Origin: CBDEGR01 sp965237895
Lineage (GTDB): Bacteria > Acidobacteriota > Terriglobia > UBA7540 > JAPUME01
Assembly: GCA_965237895.1 (NCBI GenBank)
Contig: CBDEGR010000002.1
Span: 496,001 to 560,000 of the forward strand
Direction: 5' to 3'
DNA length: 64,000 nt
Positions 26,624 to 34,931 of the stretch are shown piece by piece. The notes under the pieces are model-generated. The model was not told where the DNA came from. It searched no databases and saw only the letters and a program-made list of their open reading frames with translations. A program made the translations under genes and the position numbers. Positions within the stretch are counted from its first letter, which is position 1, and each line of letters begins with the position of its first letter.

Positions 26624-29227
26624 ATGAGCAATCCCCCGCTTCCCGGCGCCGCCACTTTGGCCGAGCGGTATCGGCGGCAGTCGGCCAAGATCGAATCTGA
26701 ATTCTTCACCTCCGCCGAGGGGTTGCGAGCCACGCGCGCCCGCTCGCACCTGGTCGATAAAACCATCCAGGACGCCTATACCCGCCACATCCGCCCCACA
26801 ACCACCGAGCCGCGGGACTTCTGCCTAGTGGCGCTCGGCGGCTACGGACGCCAGGAACTCTTCCCCTATTCGGACATCGACCTGCTTTTACTCTTCCGCC
26901 GCCGCGTGGGAGACCCCGTCAGCCGGGACCAAATGAGCGATTTTCTCCGCGAGCTGTGGGACCTGAAGCTGCAACTGGGCCACTCGACGCACCCGCTTCG
27001 AGATTGCAGCCGCTACCATGCCGAGAACCTGGAATTCAATATCTCCCTGCTCGACGCGCGTTACCTAGCGGGCGACCACTCCCTGTTCGTTCGGTTGACG
27101 AAGGAATCCGTACCCCGCCTCATGCGGCGCGCCGGGCTGACGCTTCTGCGCGACCTCACCCTGGTCACCGAAGACCGCCATCGCCGCAGCGAAAATACCA
27201 TCTATCACCTGGAGCCGAACGTGAAGTCCTGCCCCGGCGGGCTGCGAGACCTTCAGGTGGCCGGATGGATCGCGCAAATTCTTCACCTGGAAGAACGCGG
27301 CACGCTCCAACCCGGCTCCGAATTGATGGCCAAGCGGTCACCGGAGGCCGCCGCCGCCAAGCAATTCCTCTTCGACGTTCGAACCTACCTCCACTACCTG
27401 GGCGGGCGGGACCAGAATACGCTGACCTATGCCCGGCAAGAGGAGTTGGCCGGCATGGGCAGCAGCTTCGGCCCCACGCCCGAAGGCTGGATGCGGGAAT
27501 ACTTCCGCCAAGCGCGCGTCGTTCACGCCCTGGTCCAAAAATGGAAAGAGCGGTCGGCGGCGACTCACGCGTCGCTTCTGACCCGCCTGCAGGATCGTCG
27601 CACGGGCGTCCGGGACGGAAATTTCAGGATCACACGCGGGAAGCTCTACTTCCGCCGCCCCCTGCCGTTCGCCCTGGACCTGCTGCTGGAGTTGTTTCAG
27701 GTCGTCGCTCGGCACGGGGCCGGTCTGCGGCCGGAAACGGAGCGCTGGATTCGGGATCATCTATCCCAAATTTCCCCGTCCACCCCGGACGTGTGGAGTC
27801 GTTTCCGGGGAATCCTGACGTCGCCGTTCGCCTATGATGCGCTGGTCGCCATGCACCAGACCGGCGTTCTGGTTCGCCTTTTCCCGGAGTTCAGGTTTAT
27901 CGACTGCCTGGTCATCCGCGACTTCTACCACCGCTACACGGTGGACGAGCACACACTGCTCACCATCAAGCACCTCCACGACCTCCATCCGCCCCGCCGC
28001 CGCCCGACAGCGAAACGCAAAGAGAACGCCTTGCTGCAAAATTTTCGCGAAATCTACTCGGAACTCGAACGGGCGGAAATTCTGCTCTTCGTGCTTCTGT
28101 TTCACGACGTCGGGAAAGGGGTCGATCCGGACCGCCACGTTGAGGCCGGAGGGGAAATTGTGGAACAGATTATGCAACGGTTGGAAATGAGCCAGGACGA
28201 CAGGAAGCGGGTCCGCTTTCTCATCGAAAATCATCTGGAAATGTCGGCCACGCTGATGCGGCGCGACTTCAGCCGGGACGACGCCGTCCGCCAATTCGCC
28301 GACCGCGTGGCTACGGCCGACCACCTGCGGATGCTCACCCTGCTCACCTACGTGGACATCCAGTCGGTCAACCCATCGGCGCTGACATCCTGGAAGCAGG
28401 AGCAGCTTTGGCAGCTCTACATGGCCACCTACAACGAGCTGACCCATACCGTGCACGACGACCGGTACGGCTCCCAGGCCGAGCACCCGCAGATGCAATC
28501 CGTCATCGAGTCCTTAGGGGGAAAGGCGGACCCCGAGGCGCTCAAGGATTTTCTGGAAGGCTTCCCTTGGCACTATCTCCGTACCCACTCGGATGAGGAG
28601 GTCCTCCAGCACTTTCGGTTGGCCCAGAACCTGGCGCGCCGGCGGGTGGAAATTTATCTTGTAAAGAAGGGCGCTTGGTATTCCCTGGTGGTGCTGACGG
28701 CGGACCGGCCCTCGCTGTTCGCACAGATTACCGGTGTGCTCTCCGCCTTCGGAATGAACATCCTCAAGGCGGACGCTTTCGCCAACCAAAGACGAATGAT
28801 TCTGGACTCCTTTCTTTTCGAGGACCCCAACCGCAACTTTGAACTGAATCCCACGGAACTCGACCGTTTCCAACATACGCTCCGCCGAGTCATCGAAGGA
28901 GAGATCGACCTGCGAAAACTCCTCGCCGGCCGCCGGGAGACGGCCATCAAGCGAAAGACAGCGGTAAAAATTCCCACCGAAATTCTATTCGACAACGAAA
29001 TCTCACCCGGCGCAACGGTCCTGGAAATCTTCACGCCCGACCGCCCCGCCCTGCTCCACGACATCGGCCGGACGCTGGCCAAGCTCGGCTGTAATCTTGA
29101 AGTGGCTCTGATCGACACCGAAGGCGGCAAGGCAATCGACGTTTTTTATCTCACCCACGAAAACGCAAAACTCTCGCCGAAGTTTCAGGCTCGTGTGCGC
29201 AAGGCGCTTCGAAAACCGCTCCGATAA
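26624..29227 (+). CDS. glnD: [Protein-PII] uridylyltransferase / uridylyl-removing enzyme GlnD
   Basis: About 867 residues. GlnD adds UMP to P-II when glutamine is low and removes it when glutamine is high. Domains in order: nucleotidyltransferase with GGYGRQELFPYSDIDLLLLF, a central region, an HD domain with LLFHDVGKG and a downstream VRFLIENH segment, then two ACT domains (one near TADRPSLFAQITGVLSAFG, one near TPDRPALLHDIGRTLAKLG) that sense glutamine. The ATG at 26624 is preferred over a frame reaching 26507, whose first 39 residues are not homologous. It follows glnK copy 2; its substrates are the two adjacent GlnK proteins. Confidence 0.95.
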   Translation: MSNPPLPGAATLAERYRRQSAKIESEFFTSAEGLRATRARSHLVDKTIQDAYTRHIRPTTTEPRDFCLVALGGYGRQELFPYSDIDLLLLFRRRVGDPVSRDQMSDFLRELWDLKLQLGHSTHPLRDCSRYHAENLEFNISLLDARYLAGDHSLFVRLTKESVPRLMRRAGLTLLRDLTLVTEDRHRRSENTIYHLEPNVKSCPGGLRDLQVAGWIAQILHLEERGTLQPGSELMAKRSPEAAAAKQFLFDVRTYLHYLGGRDQNTLTYARQEELAGMGSSFGPTPEGWMREYFRQARVVHALVQKWKERSAATHASLLTRLQDRRTGVRDGNFRITRGKLYFRRPLPFALDLLLELFQVVARHGAGLRPETERWIRDHLSQISPSTPDVWSRFRGILTSPFAYDALVAMHQTGVLVRLFPEFRFIDCLVIRDFYHRYTVDEHTLLTIKHLHDLHPPRRRPTAKRKENALLQNFREIYSELERAEILLFVLLFHDVGKGVDPDRHVEAGGEIVEQIMQRLEMSQDDRKRVRFLIENHLEMSATLMRRDFSRDDAVRQFADRVATADHLRMLTLLTYVDIQSVNPSALTSWKQEQLWQLYMATYNELTHTVHDDRYGSQAEHPQMQSVIESLGGKADPEALKDFLEGFPWHYLRTHSDEEVLQHFRLAQNLARRRVEIYLVKKGAWYSLVVLTADRPSLFAQITGVLSAFGMNILKADAFANQRRMILDSFLFEDPNRNFELNPTELDRFQHTLRRVIEGEIDLRKLLAGRRETAIKRKTAVKIPTEILFDNEISPGATVLEIFTPDRPALLHDIGRTLAKLGCNLEVALIDTEGGKAIDVFYLTHENAKLSPKFQARVRKALRKPLR

Positions 29228-29333
29228 CGCCTCTTCCCCACGCTCTCCGGGCCTGACATCAGGTATACTGTGCCCTCCTGATTTCCATTGAGATTTAAAC
29301 GGCGATGTAAACCGAAAAGGAAAAGAGAACCGT

Positions 29334-29783
29334 ATGCGAGCCGTTGTGCAAAGAGTCCTGCGCGCCGAGGTGCGCGTCGGGGGAGAAACCGTCGGGCGGA
29401 TCGGCCCCGGCATGCTAATTCTGGCAGCCGTCAAAAAGCGCGATACGCCCGAAGACGCCCAGGCCTTGGCGGAAAAGCTGGTTCAGCTTCGCATCTTCGC
29501 CGACGAGACGGGAAAAATAAACCGGTCCCTGTTGGACGTGGGGGGAGAAATCCTCTGCGTATCGCAGTTCACGCTCTACGGTGACTGCCACAAGGGGCGG
29601 CGCCCCGGCTATGAGCGGGCGGCGCGGGCGGAAGATGCTGCGCAACTGTTCGAACAATTCCTCTCCGCCCTCCGCGCCCTCGCGCCCAAGGTCGAGACCG
29701 GGCGCTTCCAGGCCATGATGGAAGTCGAGCTGGTCAACGACGGACCGGTAACCTTGCTGGTCGATTCGGAAAAACAATTTTAA
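29334..29783 (+). CDS. dtd: D-aminoacyl-tRNA deacylase
   Basis: A 149-residue Dtd protein that removes D-amino acids, and glycine from tRNA-Ala, to proofread tRNA charging. The sequence starts MRAVVQRVLRAEVRVGGE, contains LCVSQFTLYGDCHKGRRPGY with the catalytic SQFTL, and ends in the family region VNDGPVTLLVDSEKQF with the GP motif. Length is standard. A purine-rich AAGGAAAAGAGAA precedes the ATG. It is a stand-alone housekeeping gene. Confidence 0.96.
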   Translation: MRAVVQRVLRAEVRVGGETVGRIGPGMLILAAVKKRDTPEDAQALAEKLVQLRIFADETGKINRSLLDVGGEILCVSQFTLYGDCHKGRRPGYERAARAEDAAQLFEQFLSALRALAPKVETGRFQAMMEVELVNDGPVTLLVDSEKQF

Positions 29784-29814
29784 TTTCCGTTTCATTTCCG
29801 TTTAATTTTTGTGT

Positions 29815-29834
29815 GGGGGGGGGGGGGGGGGGGG
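29815..29834. repeat. 20-base poly-G tract
   Basis: Twenty consecutive Gs lie 31 bases after the dtd stop, preceded by GTGT. Such a run is prone to slippage in replication and in sequencing. It lies between dtd and a decayed minus-strand gene, outside any intact coding frame. Confidence 0.95.
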
Positions 29835-29843
29835 ACGGCGAAG

Positions 29844-30418
29844 CTAAAGAGTGATCTCCATCCCCTCGCAGGCGGCGTGGGTGGAAGGAAACTCCTCAAT
29901 GGCAAGACTGAGGAGTTCATCGACGGCGTTGTCAGAGCGGTCCGGGTCGTGGTGGAAAAGAACCAACTGTTTGGTGTCCGCCTCCCGGCAGACTTTAATT
30001 CCCTCTTGCCAGGAGCTGTGTCCCCAGCCCTTCCGGTCGTTTTGCAATTGTTCGGGCGTGTACTGCGCGTCGTAGACCATCAGGTCGGCGCCGCCGGCTA
30101 TTTCTCTTACATTTTTGTCGCCGGCTGCGTCACCCGGCTCATTGTCGCTGGCATAGACCACCGTCTTGCCGCCGCTTTCGATCCGAAACGCCAAGCAGCC
30201 CTGAGGATGGTTCAGGAACTTCGTGAGGAATTCCATACCTCGAAGATCAGCTTGCCGTATTCTGCCTCCAACCTCCATTCGGTGCTGTAGCTATAGAGAT
30301 CAAACAGCCTCTCACTCTTTTCCACCAGCGTGGGATGCCGAGCCGAGCCAACGAAGGCCTCCACCTCCTGCTTTAAGAGGGCAAAGTCCTCGCCTTGGGA
30401 AAAGCCTTGGGAATCCAT
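29844..30418 (-). pseudogene. Remnant of a metallo-beta-lactamase-fold hydrolase gene
   Basis: Two overlapping minus-strand frames have coding character. The downstream one (ending at 29844) looks like the C-terminal half of an RNase Z/PhnP-like MBL protein: a GGKTVVYASDNEPGD strand, MVYDAQYTPEQ, GHSSWQEGIKVC and LVLFHHDPDRSD contain the late metal-binding Asp and His. The upstream frame (30418 to 30212; LFDLYSYSTEWRLEAEYG) is in another phase. The N-terminal half with the HxHxDH zinc motif is missing; just beyond lies thiG on the other strand. Truncation plus a frameshift near 30230 is the simplest reading; two unrelated fragments joined is possible. Confidence 0.55.
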
Positions 30419-30535
30419 GAGAGGTAGCCCGAATTATATATGGAAAACCGAAGCCAGGGTAAGCGGGAAACCGCTCTGGGTTCCTGCCCCTCAGCCGTAT
30501 TGCAATTTATCAAGCCTGCCACTAGAATCAAGGAA

Positions 30536-31330
30536 ATGGCCACAGCAACCGTGACGAAAGACGTTCTTCGCATCGCCGACCGGGAGTTCCGCTCCCGCCT
30601 GATTATTGGCACCGGCAAGTACCCGACGTTTCAGGTGATGGCCGAAGCGCATACGGCCTCCGGCGCCGAAATGGTCACCGTTGCCGTCCGCCGCGTGAAC
30701 CTGACCGACCGCTCGAAAGAATCCCTGCTCGACTACATCGACCCGAAAAAATACTTTCTCCTCCCGAACACGGCCGGCTGTTACTCGGCCGAGGAAGCGG
30801 TCCGCACGGCGCGGCTGGCGCGCGAAGTGGGACTCTCACATTGGGTCAAGCTGGAAGTTATCGGCGACGAGGAAACCTTGTTTCCCGACAACGCCGAACT
30901 GGTCCGCGCCACCGAGACACTGGTCAAGGAAGGCTTCGTCGTCCTGCCCTACACGAACGATGATCTGGTCGCCGCTCGCCGCCTCATTGACGTCGGGGCG
31001 TCGGCCATCATGCCCCTCGGCGCGCCCATCGGCTCCGGGCTGGGCGTGCAGAATCTGACCAACCTGCGCATTCTGCGTGAGAAAATCACTACTGTTCCCT
31101 TAATCGTCGATGCCGGCGTCGGCACGGCCTCGGACGCCGCCATTGCCATGGAGCTCGGCTCGGACGCCGTACTGATGAACAGCGGCATCGCACTTTCTCA
31201 AGACTCGGTTGCCATGGCTGAGGCCATGAAGCATGCCATATGGGCGGGCCGCCAAGCGTTCCTGGCCGGACGAATGAAAGCCAAGCTCTACGCCGGCGCG
31301 TCGAGTCCGCTCGAAGGCATGGTTCGATAG
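30536..31330 (+). CDS. thiG: Thiazole synthase ThiG
   Basis: A 264-residue TIM-barrel enzyme that builds the thiazole phosphate of thiamine from deoxyxylulose phosphate, dehydroglycine and ThiS thiocarboxylate. Recognised segments: SRLIIGTGKYPTFQVMAEA, VAVRRVNL, the active-site lysine in HWVKLEVIGDEETLFPD, the phosphate-binding PLGAPIGSGLGVQN and DAGVGTASDAAIAMELG with VLMNSGIA. The ATG at 30536 is chosen because homology starts soon after; the frame back to 30440 is not homologous. No other thi gene is nearby, so the pathway must be encoded elsewhere. Confidence 0.95.
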   Translation: MATATVTKDVLRIADREFRSRLIIGTGKYPTFQVMAEAHTASGAEMVTVAVRRVNLTDRSKESLLDYIDPKKYFLLPNTAGCYSAEEAVRTARLAREVGLSHWVKLEVIGDEETLFPDNAELVRATETLVKEGFVVLPYTNDDLVAARRLIDVGASAIMPLGAPIGSGLGVQNLTNLRILREKITTVPLIVDAGVGTASDAAIAMELGSDAVLMNSGIALSQDSVAMAEAMKHAIWAGRQAFLAGRMKAKLYAGASSPLEGMVR

Positions 31331-31558
31331 GAGTTTCCGTTTGAGGCGGACATCTTCCTCGATGGAGAGCAGGTGACGTCCATTGCCATTGACACATGGG
31401 TTCCGGAGGGGACACCCGATATCGACCTTTGGCATCGCTTCGAACTTGCGCCCGGCAAACATGAACTGAAAGTCGTGGTCACGGGCGAGCAAAACGCCCA
31501 ATCCGGAGGCTCGCAGGTTGTGCTCCGGGCGATCCTCACTTACCAAAAAGGCAGCTAA
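31331..31558 (+). pseudogene. Orphan C-terminal fragment of an unknown beta-rich protein
   Basis: Immediately after the thiG stop an open frame without a good start reads FEADIFLDGEQVTSIAID, then DLWHRFELAPGKHELKVV, and ends LTYQKGS with a stop. The composition and alternating strands look like the end of a carbohydrate-binding or jelly-roll domain. It appears to be the tail of a gene whose 5' part was lost when thiG came to lie next to it. The parent family was not recognised. Confidence 0.5.
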
Positions 31559-31688
31559 GTGACTCATTCCAAAATGAAAAGCGTCTCCCAGAACTCTGCT
31601 TTCTCCTTTTTTACCTCTTTCACAGGGTTTTTGACGCCGGCCACTCAATCCAGTAAAATCAAGACTTTAGCGCCACTGGGGAAATTCA

Positions 31689-32870
31689 ATGTCGATACTC
31701 ACCTTCCATACCGCCGGGGAGTCGCACGGGCAAAGCCTGGCTGCCCTGGTGCAGGGCTTCCCCGCCGGGCTGACCATCGATTTCGATTTCGTCAACCGGC
31801 AACTCAAGCGCCGCCAAGCCGGCTACGGCCGTGGCGGACGGATGAAGATCGAAACCGACCGGGCGCAGTTCCTATCCGGCATACGGCACGGCGAAACCAT
31901 CGGCGCGCCGATCACCGTCCTGCTCGAAAATAAAGATTGGAAAAATTGGGTGGATGCTCTTTCGGTCGAAGCACGACCCGAGGCCAAGGAGAAATATAAA
32001 CCGCTCTCCCCGCCCCGGCCCGGCCACGCCGACCTGGCCGGATGCCTGAAGTTCAACTTCCGCGAGGGTCGCTATGTGCTGGAACGCGCCAGCGCGCGTG
32101 AGACGGCGGCGCGTGTCGCGGTAGGCGCTCTTGCCCAATTACTCTTGGCCCACTTCGGAATTGAGATTGCCGGGCACGTGGTGGCCGTGGGAGGTGTCGC
32201 GCTGGGGAAAACGGAAGTCACTTGGGAAAAGATCCGTGCCCTAAGGGAACAAGAAGAAGTTTTGCTAAGTTGCATCGACCCGGATACGGAAGCCCGCATG
32301 AAGGCCGAGGTGGACAAAGCACTGAAGACGAAGGATTCGGTCGGCGGAACCTTTGAAATTGTAGCCCATCATGTCCCGCCGGGACTCGGCACGCACACGC
32401 AATGGGACCGGAAGCTTGACGGGCAGCTTGCCCAGGCGGTCATGTCGATTCAGGCCGTCAAGGCGGTCGAGGTCGGCGACGGCGTTCCCAATGCGGCGCG
32501 CTTCGGTTCGCGCGTCCATGACGAGATCAAATACGACGCGAAAGAATCCCGCTTCACCCGTCCCACGAACCGCGCCGGAGGCCTGGAAGGCGGCATCACC
32601 AACGGCGAAGATGTCGTCGTGCGCGGCTACCTGAAGCCGATCTCGACGCTCCGTCAGCCGCTGCGGTCGGTCGATTTTGAATCGAAGGAGCCGGTCAAGG
32701 CCGCCTACGAGCGCTCGGACGTCTGCGTGCTTCCGGCGGCAAGCGTGGCCGGCGAAGCGATGGTTGCCTGGGTGCTGGCGCGCGCTTTTATGGAAAAGTT
32801 CGGCGGCGATTCGCTGGAAGAGACCGGCAGAAACTTCCGCGGATATATGGAACAAGTAAAAGGATTCTAG
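31689..32870 (+). CDS. aroC: Chorismate synthase
   Basis: A 393-residue FMN-dependent enzyme converting 5-enolpyruvylshikimate-3-phosphate to chorismate, last step of the shikimate pathway. It begins with FHTAGESHGQSLAALVQGFP, the first family signature, and has RPGHADLAGCLKF, RASARETAARVAVG and the C-terminal signature region NRAGGLEGGITNGE, with PAASVAGEAMVAWVLA near the end. Length is normal. It starts a run of housekeeping genes aroC-def-fmt-rsmB on one strand. Confidence 0.96.
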   Translation: MSILTFHTAGESHGQSLAALVQGFPAGLTIDFDFVNRQLKRRQAGYGRGGRMKIETDRAQFLSGIRHGETIGAPITVLLENKDWKNWVDALSVEARPEAKEKYKPLSPPRPGHADLAGCLKFNFREGRYVLERASARETAARVAVGALAQLLLAHFGIEIAGHVVAVGGVALGKTEVTWEKIRALREQEEVLLSCIDPDTEARMKAEVDKALKTKDSVGGTFEIVAHHVPPGLGTHTQWDRKLDGQLAQAVMSIQAVKAVEVGDGVPNAARFGSRVHDEIKYDAKESRFTRPTNRAGGLEGGITNGEDVVVRGYLKPISTLRQPLRSVDFESKEPVKAAYERSDVCVLPAASVAGEAMVAWVLARAFMEKFGGDSLEETGRNFRGYMEQVKGF

Positions 32871-32910
32871 TCGAAGCAATGCGAAAAAAAGGAGCTCATC
32901 GAAAAGCGTT

Positions 32911-33420
32911 TTGATCTACTCGATCATCAAGCTCGGCGACCCGGTGCTGGAAAAAGTCACCGAGCTGGTCACCGAGTTCAACAAGGAAATTGAAAAACTG
33001 GTGGAAGACATGTGGGAGACCATGTATGCGGCGAACGGCGTCGGCCTCGCCGCCCCGCAGATCGGAATCTCAAAAAGTCTCTGCCTCATCGACACCACCA
33101 CCAGCGAAGAGCCCGGCACAAAACTGGTCATGGCGAATCCCGTGATCTTGAGCCTGGAAGGGAAAGAGGTTCTGGAAGAAGGCTGCCTGAGCTTGCCGAC
33201 CTTCCGCGCCAACACGTCGCGCGCCGCCCGCGTCACGGTTCGCGCGCAGGACCTCGACGGCACCGAATTCACCCTGACGGGCGAGGGACTGCTGGCCCGC
33301 GCCTTGCAGCACGAAATCGACCACCTGAACGGCATTCTCTACATCCGGCATACCAGCATGCTCAAACGAGAATCGATCAAGCGGCAGATCAAACGGCGAA
33401 CCAAAGCCGGGAAATGGTAA
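32911..33420 (+). CDS. def: Peptide deformylase
   Basis: A 169-residue metalloenzyme that removes the N-formyl group from nascent proteins. All three motifs are present: GVGLAAPQIG (motif 1), EEGCLSLP with the metal-binding Cys (motif 2), and LQHEIDHLNG with two His ligands and the catalytic Glu (motif 3). The start is a TTG at 32911 giving MIYSIIKLGDPVLEK, the usual N-terminus; an AGGAG lies rather far upstream. fmt follows by 83 bases, the conserved def-fmt pair. Confidence 0.96.
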   Translation: MIYSIIKLGDPVLEKVTELVTEFNKEIEKLVEDMWETMYAANGVGLAAPQIGISKSLCLIDTTTSEEPGTKLVMANPVILSLEGKEVLEEGCLSLPTFRANTSRAARVTVRAQDLDGTEFTLTGEGLLARALQHEIDHLNGILYIRHTSMLKRESIKRQIKRRTKAGKW

Positions 33421-33503
33421 TGGTATTTTTCTCTGACCGGTAAGCCGGAACCGGTCCAATATCCGAGGGCATCCGGCTCACACCTTTCAATGGAAATTTC
33501 CCT

Positions 33504-34442
33504 ATGGAAATCATCTTCTGCGGAACTCCTCAGTTCGCCGTGCCTACGCTGGAAAAACTTGCCGCCGAAGGTTTCGAGATCGCCCTCGTCGTCACCAACC
33601 CGGACGAACCGGTGGGGCGCGGCTACAAAGTGCAGGCGCCGCCCGTCAAGCAGGCTGCCGTACGTTTAAAGCTGGACCTATTCCAACCCGCCAATCTGAA
33701 GCCCGACTCCGTGCGCGAACGAATCTCCGCCGCCCGGCCGGACGCCATTGTCGTCGCCGCCTACGGGCACATGATTCCAAAATGGATGATCGCGCTGCCG
33801 CGCCTCGGCTGCATCAACCTGCACGCCTCGCTGCTTCCCAAATACCGCGGCGCTTCTCCGATTCAAGCGGCTTTGATGAACGGCGAACCCCGCACCGGCA
33901 TCACCACCATGCAGATCGACGCCGGGCTCGACACCGGAGGGATGCTGCTCACCCGAAGAGTCGAAATTGCCGACAACGACACGACCGAATCGCTTTCGGA
34001 AAAACTGAGCGGTCCCGGGGCGGAGTTGATGGTCGAAACCCTCCGAAAATTGGAGAAGGGCGAAATCGAGCCGCAGCCCCAGGACGATGCCCAATCCAGC
34101 TACGCGCCGCTGATTAAAAAGTCCGACGGGGTAATCGATTTCCAGCTCCCTGCCGATAGAATCTTCAGGCGGGTCCGTGGACTGCGGCCCTGGCCGGGAG
34201 CGTTTACAACGTTCCGCGGCAAGCGGCTGCATGTCTGGTGGGCGGTCGCGTCTCCAGATGCCCCGGAAGGCGGCGGTCAAACTCCGGGCAGCCTGGCCGT
34301 TAAAGGCAAGAAGGTTCTGGCGGCCTGCGGGGAAGGAAGTTGGCTCGAACTGAAAGAGGTTCAGCTGGAAGGCCGCAAGCGGATTTCGGCGAGGGATTTT
34401 GCGAACGGCGTCCGCCTCCAACCGGGCGAGCGGCTCGGGTGA
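33504..34442 (+). CDS. fmt: Methionyl-tRNA formyltransferase
   Basis: A 312-residue enzyme that formylates initiator Met-tRNA using 10-formyl-tetrahydrofolate. The N-terminal Rossmann-like part has IIFCGTPQFAVPTLEKL, the catalytic region INLHASLLPKYRGASPIQ carries the Asn-His of the active site, and TGITTMQIDAGLDTGGML follows. The C-terminal OB-like domain begins near FRRVRGLRPWPGAFTTF. Length is normal. It works with def next to it. Confidence 0.96.
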   Translation: MEIIFCGTPQFAVPTLEKLAAEGFEIALVVTNPDEPVGRGYKVQAPPVKQAAVRLKLDLFQPANLKPDSVRERISAARPDAIVVAAYGHMIPKWMIALPRLGCINLHASLLPKYRGASPIQAALMNGEPRTGITTMQIDAGLDTGGMLLTRRVEIADNDTTESLSEKLSGPGAELMVETLRKLEKGEIEPQPQDDAQSSYAPLIKKSDGVIDFQLPADRIFRRVRGLRPWPGAFTTFRGKRLHVWWAVASPDAPEGGGQTPGSLAVKGKKVLAACGEGSWLELKEVQLEGRKRISARDFANGVRLQPGERLG

Positions 34443-34509
34443 GGCAGGGACCTCACGAAATGGCTTCTCACGCGCTCTCCATACAACCAGAGGAAAAAGG
34501 GAGGATAAA

Positions 34510-34899
34510 ATGACTCGGATTAGTGTTGTTCTTGGCTTGCTCTTAATTCCGTTCTTGGCCCCAGTCTTAATGATGGGCGCGGACAAACCACGCGTCTTCA
34601 TCGGAGACAGCGCTTCCTGGCAGATGACCGGAGGCGCGGTCCGGGGCGGCGCACGGCCGCAACTCGTCGAGATTATGAAGACCTTCAGCAAGCAGTGCCC
34701 TCAGATCATCATCACCATTCGCGAGGAGAAGGCCGCCTTCATTGTCCTTCTGGAACACGAAGGCGGAAAAGGCGTCATCCGGAAGGACAATAAAGTGGCC
34801 GTGTTCAAGCAGGAAGGCGACTTGCTCTTCGCCAACTCCACACGCAGCCTGGGCAATTCCGTCAAGAATGCCTGCGAGGTTATCATCGAGAACCGGTGA
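34510..34899 (+). CDS. Small secreted protein of unknown function
   Basis: A 129-residue protein with a signal peptide (about residues 1-23, LGLLLIPFLAPVLMMGA). The mature part reads KPRVFIGDSASWQMTGGAVR, then EIMKTFSKQCPQIIITIREEKAAFIVLLEHEGGKG, and TRSLGNSVKNACEVI. I recall similar small secreted proteins from Acidobacteria but know no function. The start is well supported by GGGAGG five bases before the ATG. It lies between fmt and rsmB without relation to translation. Confidence 0.75.
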   Translation: MTRISVVLGLLLIPFLAPVLMMGADKPRVFIGDSASWQMTGGAVRGGARPQLVEIMKTFSKQCPQIIITIREEKAAFIVLLEHEGGKGVIRKDNKVAVFKQEGDLLFANSTRSLGNSVKNACEVIIENR

Positions 34900-34931
34900 T
34901 TCACTGGAAAGAAACTTAGAATTCTCACGGG

